Assembly (NCBI GenBank): GCA_027575805.1
Contig: JANBPU010000397.1
Span: forward strand, 1-12,991
From: Mycoemilia scoparia
Lineage: Eukaryota > Kickxellomycota > Kickxellomycetes > Kickxellales > Kickxellaceae
Direction: 5' to 3'
Length of the DNA stretch: 12,991 nucleotides
Translations under genes and position numbers: made by a program
Notes under the pieces: model-generated
Databases searched by the model: none
Told to the model about the DNA's origin: nothing
What the model saw: the letters and a program-made list of their open reading frames with translations, nothing else
Shown here: positions 1 to 8,400 of the stretch, piece by piece
Layout: every line of letters starts with the position of its first letter
Position numbering within the stretch: the first letter of the stretch is position 1

Positions 1-104
1 TTGATTCAGAATCACTCTGATCAACTGAAAGTTGTTCAGGGCGATCCTGAATCGTTCAGGACGAAATAATCCCATCTAGGATCATTCAGGGCAGACCATG
101 TGGG
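1..104. repeat. Palindrome-rich repeat at the left edge, type unknown
   Basis: This stretch has no gene. It is dense in short inverted motifs: TTCAGG at 35-40, 55-60 and 85-90, CCTGAA at 46-51, and a near-perfect palindrome at 45-61 (7-bp arms, 3-bp loop). A further hairpin, TGGGC/GCCCA, lies at 101-114 on the junction with the LINE. The reverse transcriptase reading frame of E1 stops resembling its relative near position 105-130, so this is probably the edge of another repeat that truncated E1. The solo LTR at 1015-1317 has a similar palindrome-rich part (about 1195-1275) with TTCGGAA/TTCCGAA motifs, so the two may be related, but the match is loose. Confidence 0.4.
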
Positions 105-2914
105 CTACGGCCCAACAGGTGAAATATCAGATGCCGTGATATCTTCCTCAGGGTGGGACCCTACTAGGAGGAGCTCAGTCTTATCAATATTAAACAGGGC
201 ATTTGACCCTGCACAATATTTATCGAAGGCAGATCTTAAGAGCGGGAAGTATCTCATCGAGGAGAGGCAGACAGCTGTGTCGTCCATGTAGCAGCGATAA
301 TGGATTGTATGCCCGTCGAGGGATAGGAGGGCATCTTTGGGTAGTGTCGATTTAATCGTACTGCCCAGGGTTTCCATGACGAGTACAAAGAGGATGCACG
401 AGAGAGCATCACCCTGTCGCACACCATTGGCGATACTAAAGGGCTTCGAAGGGACCCCATTGACAACAACATCAGAACTAGTGGAATCATAGAGCTTTTT
501 GATTGTGCTTATGAGGCGGTCCGGGACAAAGAAGTTACGGAGGAGTGGGAAGAGGAGATCGTGTGAGACTCTGTCATAGGCCTTAGCCTGGTCCAAGAAG
601 ACTAAGGCAGCAGGGGTGACAGACAAAGTAGAGGCATGGTGGGCTGCAGAGACATCGAGGACTGCATCACTTATCGAGCAACCGGGGATGATGGTGGCTT
701 GTTCTTTCGAGACGAGAGGGGCCAATGCACTGCCCATACGGTGAGCAAAGATTGATGTAATGATTTTGTAGCTCGCGTTCAGGAGTGAGATGGGCTGGTA
801 GTTCTTGAGGAGGGTTAAGTCCCCTTTCTTCGGGAGGATGACGATACAGCTGGCAGTGAATTCAGTGGTGCACCACTCAGGGTGTTCTAGTAGTGCATTG
901 GCTAGGAGGACAAGCCAATCACGAGCTGACTGGTAATGTTTATACAGCTCAGCGGGGACCCCATCTGGACCTGGGGCTTTCTTTTTCCTGGCCTTTTTGC
1001 ATGCGAGGTTCACCTGTCAATCTGTAGGATTGGCTGTAATAAACAACCAAGTAAAACCTTTTGTAAAATATGAGACTTGTACAATAAATATATACCTATA
1101 ACTAAATCCTTTCTACCTAAAGTTTATTTCAAACAATTAGTAAAAGAATAGTAATGTATATAAAAAGATGAAAAAAACTATTTGTTGTTCCTAACGTTCC
1201 GAACAAGTATCCTCAGGGCCCATTGTTCGGGACATTCGGAACCCTTGGAATATTCCGAAGATTCGGAATAATCCAAATCAAATAATGATTAGGCTATGAT
1301 TATCTCATGGCCTATCATCACCTCTATCATCATGATAGGTGAGCCCAGGTTATAGGCATCGACATGTTCTTGTGCATCTGGGACAGTCCTGATCGATTCA
1401 GCGTGGGTGTCCAGAAGAGTTTTGATGTTTGTGGGCAGTGGGTATGATGGTTCATACATTCGAGAGTAAAAATTGGCTGCAGTTGTCTGGAGCTGAGTTG
1501 GTTCGGAAACCGTTGGAGTCGAAGGATCTGAGCTTGGCCTGAGGGCCTGGATTATTGCTGATTTGCGGGGTTTGGTGGCTGCATGGACCTTCACCGTAGT
1601 CCATTCATTGATACGGTCCCTGTGTTTCAGCCACTTGGCTGCGGCAGCCCTCTGTGCATATTTCCCTGCTGCTGTTGCTAGATTGAGGGTCTGCTGCTCT
1701 AGGTTGTAGAGTATCGAAGTGGTCCTGGGGGAGCGGCAGCTAGCAGAGAGCTTTCTGAAAGTCTTTAGGACCTTGGTCAGGGACTTGAGGGAGGTCTGGT
1801 CCCTCTTCATGGTGTCTTCTTTAAAGTATTTAACCAGCTTATCGAGCATGATGTCAAATATCGGGAAAGGGTTGATTCATTTGCTGGCAAGCATGAGATG
1901 TTCTTTGAGAAGGGAATCGACCTTACGGCGGTGGCGTCTGAGGGAAATGTCCTTAGGGGGGATGTGGTATCCCACCCTGACAAATCCCTGGGCCTGTGGA
2001 ATTTGTGATTGTTTAACAGAGACTATGACAGCATGGTGATCTGAGCTCTGGAGACAGTGAATCTGGGATGAGGATGAGAAAGGGGTGAAGCAGGAGGGTA
2101 GAAGGACATAATCAATCCGGGATGTCCATTCTCTAGCATTGTTCTGAGCACTCCTGAAGGTCATTAAGTTAAGCCGCTTAAAGGTATTAGGATCCGAGTC
2201 TGGTGGGATTGGATGAAGAAAATCCACAATGTCAACAAGGTCATTGTCAGTCAGGAGTCTCTCGAAGGCTTCCTGGGAAGCAACCAGGTCAGAGCGTTGT
2301 GGGGTAGAAGTATTCTGGTCATATGGGAAGCGAGCGATGTTGAGGTCCCCTGCTACTATAGTTGTCCAGCCCTTAACTTGGAGGGCCTGGATTCTATGGG
2401 CAAGAGAATGGATCTCCTCAGCACTTGGGTGGGGGGTTGCATGAGCATTAATGATTGCCAGGGCAAAACGGTCGAGTAGGTTAATTGAATATCTCTGGTC
2501 AGAGATAGCTCCTAGTAGGGAGCAGGGGCCAAGGTCTTTTGAGACTAAGGTGGCAAGGTCGTGTTTCATCGTGGGTATGTTGATTGGTTGGTGGAGGACT
2601 TGGTAATTCGAGAGGTGGTACTTGAACAGATCAGCTGGGCTCTCGCCAGAGTTGCACTCTTGGAAAGTGATAATTTCTGGTGGAGAGGGCCAGGAAGAGA
2701 CGAAGGATCTGATCTCATGGAGAATCTTAGTTCTTGTGGTGCCTGGGGAGCCAGCTCCCCAAAGGTTTAGTGTTAGGATCGTAAAGTCATTAGGTAGTGA
2801 AGGCCCCAAGGGGATAGGAATATATTGTAGTATAGAAGAGACATCAAGATAGGTGTTGTCCTGATTCCTCACGCCTGCATGGTATTTGGGAATTATGCCA
2901 TAGTTATTAATCAT
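105..2914 (-). pseudogene. LINE E1 ORF2: APE endonuclease and reverse transcriptase, disrupted
   Basis: This encodes the protein that nicks target DNA and copies the LINE RNA into it. The start is the ATG at 2914-2912, which overlaps the ORF1 stop as ATGA. Endonuclease residues are recognisable: Asn50 in TLNLWG, Gln85-Glu86 in TFQEC, His158 in INAHA, Asp190 and Asn192 in AGDLN, Asp268 in SRIDYV and the SDHH block at 291-294. After a linker rich in basic residues comes the RT, with GPDGVPAEL (about 970-944), FLDQAKAYD, GVRQGDALS and the catalytic YMDD at 290-279. Damage: an in-frame TGA at 1879-1877 (codon 346), a solo LTR inserted after roughly codon 532, and a TAG at 107-105, near which homology to E2 ends. 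Removing the LTR and one target repeat restores the frame exactly. The RT thumb, the C-terminal domain and the zinc knuckle are absent. Confidence 0.92.
1015..1317. mobile_element. Solo LTR, 303 bp, TG...CA ends, 5-bp TSD TCACC
   Basis: The insertion begins TGTCAATCTG and ends CTATCA, so it has the TG...CA termini of an LTR. It is flanked by a 5-bp direct repeat, TCACC, at 1010-1014 and 1318-1322. Taking it out rejoins the E1 ORF2 frame (…IEV|NLACKKA…) where E2 has the matching IEI-ACH segment, which confirms the borders. There is no coding sequence, so it is a solo LTR left by recombination between the two LTRs of a retrotransposon. The first 130 bp or so are AT-rich and recur at about 12744-12866. 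The right part (about 1195-1275) is rich in TTCGGAA/TTCCGAA motifs. The internal part of the parent element is not in the window, so its superfamily and orientation are unknown. Confidence 0.85.
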
Positions 2915-4774
2915 TGAGCATCGGCAGAGCCAGAACGCATACGTAGAGATCTTGAGCCCACAGTAGTAGAGCCCTTAATGGGACTGTCCTTTAGATCAGT
3001 AGAGAGGCCAGCCATTTCTTTCGACAGTGGGACTGGCTCAGGCAATGGTGGGACTGTAATAGGTAGGTCTCTTTCAACCTCCTCAGCCCAGTCCAGTTTG
3101 GTTGTGTATGGAAGAGCTGGTTTTGTACTGGATCTCACATATGGAAGAGAACTGTTACCAGAGCGTTTAGTAGTCATTGTGCCAGATGTCCTAGCAAGGT
3201 GGGCAGTAGGGGCCATTTGCTTAGGTGGATCATTTGGTAGGGCCTGAGTTGCAGTATTGGCTGCATCATCCATGGCCATGGTATCGCCTGTGGGTTCCAT
3301 TGTAGCAGTAGGAGCAGTGAGCTCAGGACTGGTAGGAGCCTCCATGGCCATGGGTGAAGCTACAACAGCATCTGGGGCTGGAGCTTGAGAGGGGGCAACT
3401 ACTGGTGTAGTTGCAGTGTCTGCTGCAGTAGGGCCTGGCCTGCTATCTTCCACAGATGAGGGAGAAGAAGTTTGAGGGAGGGAGGGTGCTGGACCAGCAG
3501 GGCCTTGCCTGCTATCTGCTGGAACAGCAGCAGCCTCTGTTATGGTGTTGCTGTGGCAGCAGCAAATGTCTGGGTCAGCAGACCCACAGTCAGCACAAAA
3601 GATAGCCTTGGAAGCTGGCATGATCTTTATAGGTCTGGGGTGGCCATTAAATTTGACCACTGTAGGGAGTGCTCCCCCATCAGGGGGGGACTCAAGGGTA
3701 AAAGCCCAGTCACCATACCAGTTACCTTGGTAGTATTGAGGCTTTAGGTTAGATGCTGTCCCATAAGGCCTCAGCGCAGCCTGAATTATGGGTCCAGTTA
3801 CCTTGGTAGGAGCATTAAGGAGGACCATTGGGATCACCATTGATCCATTGATCAGCCAGGGATAGGATTTGCCCTGCCAGACAAATGGGTGATCAAGCAT
3901 GGCAAATAGTGCCTCCCTGGTGCTGGCTAGCAGGCTATAGCCTGATTCTGAGGGGCAATGGGTGTAATTAAATCCCTGATTGCCAGCGGCTGCCTGAAGA
4001 AAAGACTTTTCATTTTTAGCCTTTTTGTTTCCATATATTTTTTTATAGGAATTTTCGACCATAGCGATGTGCACGCAGAGGAGACGGGCCCTCCCTGAGA
4101 ACTTCGGTATCTCAGCATGCAGCTCAGGCAAGGTAAGTTGCGGTGCTCTTCGAAGCACCGCTGCCTGCTGCTGCTGGAAGCGCTGGTAGTGGCTTTTCGG
4201 CCCCTCAGGGCCACTTTTTGAATTTATGGCAATTTTTTTGCCCAATTCTGGCCCATTTTCGCGATTTTCGTGAATTGCTGGGTGGCGGCAGTGATTTCCC
4301 CTGCGGCAACCACTGGCAACACCAGCAGTGGTTGCCAGGGCATTCCCAGTGACTTGGGAGGGGGGGCTGGGGCTTCATCTTCTCTTCCCAGCCTTCGCGA
4401 CCTTCCAGTTGCCCTCATCGGAGGGCGCAGCGACATCAGCAGCAGCGTTGGGGGCTGCAACAGCAGCAGCAGTGCTGGGGGGGGTGTTCCCCAGCAGGTT
4501 CCCCAGAGTGTTCTCCACTCTGGCCCAAATGTGTTGAATTCAGGGTTGAATTCACCACAATCGGGGGAGTGGTGTGACCACTCTGGGCCTGTGGGGGCCC
4601 CTCTGCCCTTTCCTGGGCTTGCTCGCCCTGAATGACAAGGGTGGTGAGCTCAGGCCTGCCTGAATCGGCAGGCAGAGTGTTGGTGGTGGTGGTGGTGGTG
4701 GTCGTCGTGGTGGTGGCGGGGGGCAGAGCGTCTTCCCGCAAGACGCTGAAGAAATTTTCTTCAGCTGGAAGCAT
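2911..4774 (-). pseudogene. LINE E1 ORF1 protein, one frameshift and one in-frame stop
   Basis: This is the presumed nucleic-acid-binding ORF1 protein of E1, about 620 residues once the two lesions are ignored. The start chosen is the ATG at 4774-4772, 74 bases inside the element. The N-terminal part is low complexity with a threonine run (from the 4681-4718 microsatellite). At an eight-base C tract (plus-strand G run 4477-4484) the frame shifts by one base. The new frame reads through an in-frame TGA at 4377-4375 into a long open part from about 4245 to the TGA stop at 2913-2911. That part has a conserved block ending in WYGDW (3720-3706) and a cysteine cluster C-x2-C-x7-C-x-CH (3597-3556), then a Pro/Ala/Thr-rich tail. 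E2 ORF1 has the same block and spacing. This is not the usual CCHC knuckle. The homopolymer shift could also be a sequencing error. Confidence 0.75.
4681..4718. repeat. TGG microsatellite encoding a Thr run in E1 ORF1
   Basis: TGG repeats with a few TCG and GCG interruptions. On the coding (minus) strand they read ACC/ACG, giving a run of about eleven threonines near the N-terminus of E1 ORF1. Probably replication slippage inside a low-complexity coding region. Confidence 0.8.
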
Positions 4775-4848
4775 CTTTTTTGATACTTTTATAGGCCAAA
4801 AATAAGGTGGCCCGATATAGGTATAAAAAAGAAGAGTGGAGAAGAGAT
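4775..4848 (-). other. LINE E1 5' UTR and 5' terminus
   Basis: About 74 bases separate the ORF1 ATG from the start of the tRNA-Ala stub. In the LINE sense the terminus reads (C)ATCTCTTCTCC, directly after the antisense tRNA start GTTCCCC. E2 begins ATCTCTCTTCC at the equivalent place, although the rest of the two 5' UTRs is different. A TATAAAAG at 4793-4786 lies only 12 bases upstream of the ATG, too far inside to make a full-length transcript. No promoter is called. There is one more G (five rather than four) next to the stub than at the other two sites. Confidence 0.55.
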
Positions 4849-4849
4849 G

Positions 4850-4863
4850 GGGGAACTAGCTCA
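4850..4863 (+). repeat. tRNA-Ala 5' stub 1 (target-site duplication)
   Basis: GGGGAACTAGCTCA is identical to the first 14 bases of the tRNA-Ala gene at 12190. It covers the acceptor 5' strand, the two linker bases and the D-stem 5' strand. On its left is the 5' end of LINE E1, on its right the 3' end of LINE E3. The following AGTGG also resembles the tRNA (GTGG), so the shared part could be slightly longer. I read it as the duplicated target left by insertion of E3 (right) and as the site E1 abuts (left). It is not a functional tRNA. Confidence 0.85.
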
Positions 4864-5037
4864 AGTGGACAGTGGTTTATTACTAATAGAAACTTAAAAA
4901 TAGAGTTAAAAGAATATATAATTATAAAACTATTATAAAAGAAACTACTAGTAAAGGGATCACTCCAGTATTCTGAAGAGTGCGCATGTGCTCCTAAGAG
5001 CTCATGCAAATTCCAACCTAGGCAGAATTATCCAGAA
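4864..5037 (-). mobile_element. LINE E3: 3' tail only, severely 5'-truncated
   Basis: These 174 bp lie between two 14-bp tRNA stubs. In the minus-strand sense the right-to-left sequence is AT-rich and ends AATAAACCACTGTCC before the antisense tRNA start. It resembles the E2 3' end, which ends AATAAAACATTGTC at the same junction, with matching AT-rich sequence upstream (TTAAGTTT near E3's end; TTAAAGTTT in E2). So this looks like the last part of a related LINE whose reverse transcription stopped early, as is common for LINEs. A hairpin (4984-4993 with 4998-5007, nine of ten pairs, four-base loop) lies near its truncated 5' end. There is no coding sequence I can assign. It could alternatively be a short non-autonomous element sharing the LINE tail. 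Confidence 0.65.
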
Positions 5038-5051
5038 GGGGAACTAGCTCA
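5038..5051 (+). repeat. tRNA-Ala 5' stub 2: left target-site duplication of E2
   Basis: GGGGAACTAGCTCA again, identical to 12190-12203 and to 4850-4863. With 12190-12203 it forms the direct repeats flanking E2, so it is the left target-site duplication. The next bases, TGGTGACA, resemble the tRNA continuation GTGGTAGA, so the exact junction is uncertain by a few bases. The flank on its left (TCCAGAA) differs from the flank of the intact tRNA. Confidence 0.9.
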
Positions 5052-5491
5052 TGGTGACAATGTTTTATTGAGCACATAAACTTTAAAATAAAGTAACTAG
5101 AAACATCAAAGAAATGTAAAGAAAGTTAAAGTTAGAGAAAAGCATAGAGGTTACCCATGGCACAAGGCAGCAGCCTGGCTGAACTGCCTGCCCAGGGGGC
5201 CAGATCCCTAGGGATCAGTGTGCCGAATGAAGTACAAGGATGCCCGGAAAGAACCCAAGGCACACAGGAGAAGAGAGAGGGCCACAGAGATGAATGGATG
5301 AGGCCGAAGCAAAGCCCTTGATATATTGTTGGCTGCTTGGCAACTCAGAGCCCCCAGCCAAGGGCGCTGCCCAATTCAGCCTGCTAGACCAAGGGGGTCC
5401 CAGGAAGCCGGCGAGAGGACAACAGATGCAGAACCGACATGCTGGAGCAGGGCGAGGAGGGCATCAACAATGATGCCAGCGGCCAGCACCA
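5052..5491 (-). other. LINE E2 3' UTR
   Basis: Noncoding sequence follows the ORF2 stop. The part nearest ORF2 is GC-rich; the last 110 bases or so are AT-rich and end, in the LINE sense, with CAATAAAACATTGTCACCA against the antisense tRNA start. The terminal CCA can pair with TGG of the tRNA D loop, which could position the RNA on the nicked target. There is no poly(A) or simple repeat at the 3' end, unlike typical L1 elements. I see no further gene in it. Confidence 0.75.
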
Positions 5492-8400
5492 TTATGGTGG
5501 CATGTGCGATCTCTCCGAGTTGTCAAGGATGGTCGGTGGGACGGTGATTGGAATCGGCGCAGATGAGAAAGCAAAGAAGGGAGAGAGCACTCCCAGGAAG
5601 CGATCTCTGGTCTGGGCAGAGGGGACGACGGTAGGCAAGTAATACTTGAAGCTGCGGGTCCAAGTGGAGAGGAGGCAGTTGGAAGGCCAGTAGCCTTCCC
5701 CATAGGCGTCCTCATTGCGGTTCAGCCATAAGCAGTGGATCAGAATGGCCGCGCCATGGCGCCAGGCCTTGGAAAAATTGGCGGCAAGATTGGAGTCGGA
5801 CTGTGGTAGGCTAACCCAAGCGGAGAAGGGCATAAACAGCCAAGCTGGGGCGGGGAGAAGCGGGGCCGCTGCGTAGTCAGCAGGGACAGGGCACACAAAG
5901 GCCAATTCAAGGTTGGACGCGCGGAATTCGGACCAGCAATCATGGTAGATGGTGGCGGCCAAAGCAGACCAGGCTGGCAGAAAGGCATCACGTAGAGCGG
6001 AAGAGAGTTTGCAGCGGCCCAGAATATGAGCGGCAGACTCAAGCGAATTACAGCAGCAGAGGCAGAGGCCATGGTTTCTGGGGGGAATTCCCCCATGGAG
6101 CAATCAGAAAGTGCAGGCGCGCGCCTGTGGGGTCGTCGGCAGAGTGTGGGTCTTAGCCCAGATATCGGTGGTCGAGCGGGGGAGCGCTAACAGAGTGCCA
6201 GGCTTTATGGCGGGAATAGGAGTAGCAGTCTTGAGGGTCCCTGCTGGGGAGCCTGCGGCGAAACTAGTGGTTTTGCGGGACGAGCCCCAGGCACTGAAGT
6301 CCAGAGCGGCGGCATTAGCGAAAGGGTGATTGCCATGGGCTTTGAGGCCAATGGTGGCGGTATAGCTTGGAATAATAGGCGGGAGAAGAGAAGTAAGAGG
6401 AATGGGCGGATGAGGCTCTGGAATAGGGCCGGACATAGGCAGACCTTGGCAGAAGCGGGAGAGGCGGTCAATGACTGACAGCTTGTCAACCTCCGGAAAA
6501 TCAGGCAGCTCGGTTATGGTACGGATCACATGCAGTGCACACTTGACTGTGAGCGGGAGATCGTCTGGGACGGCGTCAAAGGCGATCTTGAATATCCTCC
6601 ACACAATGCGGCCCTCAGGCTCCCAGAGGTCAGTGCCAATGAGAGGGAAGTCCAGTGGAGGAGCGGATTCATGGTAAGGTGGAGTGCGAGCAAAGCTGGA
6701 AGTGCGGCAGTGGAGGGAAAAGGTTCTGCCCCCATGGCGTAGGGCGGCATAGACACTGTAATGGACAGCGGGCCAGGCCTCCGCTGGGACCAGGCACCTG
6801 CGCGAGGACTGGATGAAAGGATCAAGCAGCCATCTGCGAAGCTGGGCGGGATGAGCAGTGGAAAAGAGGATGGGAACTTTGTAGTTCTGGTGGCGGATCT
6901 GAAGTGAAGAGTGCCAGCAGGCCAATAGCAGCACGTGCCAGATAGGCGGGGCGCTGGAGCCAGGGGCATTCTTGATGAGGGCGGCAGACCAGGACGAGAA
7001 GCAGTGGGCGAACTGGGTCTGGATGGCAGTAGCGATGGCCTCAACTGAAGGCATGCGCAGGCCCCCTTTTTTGAGGGGGAGCGCTGCCTGAGCAGGCTTA
7101 AGGAACTTGACGCGAACCTTTTACACAATGGAGCGTAAGCGGGCATCCAGCCTAGAGAGGATGGAGGCCTGGAACGGGACAAAGCGGGCCAGGAAGGTAA
7201 TCTTTGGGACTGAATATGTGGCAACCGCGGCAGCGCGGCCAGGGAGAGTGGCAGCAACATTGGCCACAAGCCTGGCATGAGCGGTGATGTCATCAGCGGT
7301 CTTCTGGGCAATGGCCTTGTAGTCAACATGATTGCCCATGTAAGCACCGAGGTAGTGGATGGGCTGGCCGTCAGGGACTGGCTGGACTGGAAGGTCAACT
7401 AGCGGTTGAGGGCCAGAGCCGATGAGAAGGAGCTCGGTCTTACTGACATTGAACAGCGCGTTGGTGCCTCTGCAGTAGAGGTCCAGAGCCGAGTCGAGCT
7501 CGCGGTAGTGGGCGGTGCTGTTGAGGAAAACAACAGTATCATCCATATAGTACTGATGGGAGAACCGACCAGTAGGGAGAAGGGGGAAAGCCACTTCAGG
7601 GACCTTTGAGCATATGGCGCAACCAAGGAGCTCCATGACTAAGACAAAGAGGAGGCATGAAAGGGCGTCCCCTTGTCTGACCCCATTAGCAATGGGGAAG
7701 GGTGCGGAGGGCTGGCCATTAACAATCACAGTGGACTGGGCGGTGAGGTACAAGCGGTGAATGGTCTTGATCAGGGCGTCAGGAACGCCAAAGTTCTTCA
7801 GTACTTTGAACAGGGTGACGTGGCTGACGCGGTCGTAAGCTTTGGCCTGGTCTAGGAAGAGAACAGCAGCGGATTTTTTGTTGACATCCAGGTACTGCTT
7901 AGCGGCCATCACATTCCAGATGGCGTCGCGGATAGAGCGGCCTGGGATGATAGCTGATTGCTCCTGAGAGACCAGGGGGGCCAAAGTAAAGGCGAGGCGG
8001 CGGGCGAATATAGAAGTAATGATCTTCAAGTCGGAATTCAAGAGCGAAATCGGTCTGTAATTGCCCAGGGCCTTAGGGTCGCCCTTCTTATATAGGATGC
8101 AGATTGCACCCTTAGTGAAAGACGCGGGGCAAAGTCCAGGGTCGGCAAGTAGGAGGTTACCTAGGCGGGGAAGGATCTGCCTAGCGGCCGGGAAGTGCTT
8201 GTAGAGCTCCGCCGGTACGCCATCAGGGCCAGGGGCCTTGCGCTTGCCTGCTCAGTGGCAGGCTATCTCAATCTCCTCTATGGTGAGAGGGGCAGAGAGG
8301 GCCTGGAGAGAGGAGGTGGAAGGGCGAGAAGGGCGGCTGTCCAGGAAGCACCTATGGAGAGCCAGCAGTTCCTCTAGTGCGTCTGGGTCGGGTGAGGTCG

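Larger units (their letters stand above)
105..4848 (-). mobile_element. LINE E1, L1/Tx1-like, 3'-truncated and interrupted by a solo LTR
   Basis: This non-LTR retrotransposon runs right to left. Its 5' end abuts the tRNA-Ala stub at 4850. It has a short 5' UTR, ORF1 (4774-2911) and ORF2 (2914 to at least 105), which overlap by four bases. ORF2 carries an APE-type endonuclease followed by a LINE reverse transcriptase. The C-terminal part of ORF2 and the 3' end are missing because the element runs into unrelated repeat DNA near 105. It is damaged by a frameshift, in-frame stops and a solo LTR, and so looks older than E2. The phrasing of the RT (RPISLLN-type block, FLDQAKAYD, YMDD) resembles the L1/Tx1 group rather than the Jockey group; this is inference from motifs. 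It is clearly a different lineage from E2. Confidence 0.9.

Noticed and set aside
1..104. CRISPR-like or recombinase-site array from the repeated TTCAGG motifs
   Set aside because: Motif spacing is irregular, the units are six bases long, and the context is a eukaryotic transposon region.
4786..4793. TATA box of LINE E1
   Set aside because: TATAAAAG lies only 12 bases from the ORF1 ATG and 55 bases inside the element, so it cannot start a full-length LINE RNA.
4761..5009. Small gene of 82 codons on the minus strand
   Set aside because: It runs across E3, the tRNA stub and the E1 5' UTR, so it is a chance reading frame over a mobile-element junction.
4984..5037. Decayed 3' half of a tRNA next to stub 2
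   Set aside because: A hairpin and a TGCAAATTCC-like segment are suggestive, but no T arm or acceptor strand can be folded. It fits better as the truncated 5' part of E3.
4850..5110. tRNA-derived SINEs with a LINE tail
   Set aside because: The tRNA part is only the first 14 bases and lacks the B box, so these could not be Pol III-driven SINE heads. Flanking target duplications of LINE insertions explain them.
5492..6011. RNase H domain at the end of E2 ORF2
   Set aside because: The C-terminal residues after the zinc knuckle show no spaced Asp-Glu-Asp pattern of RNase H; the WLNRNEDAYG segment looks like the usual LINE C-terminal domain.
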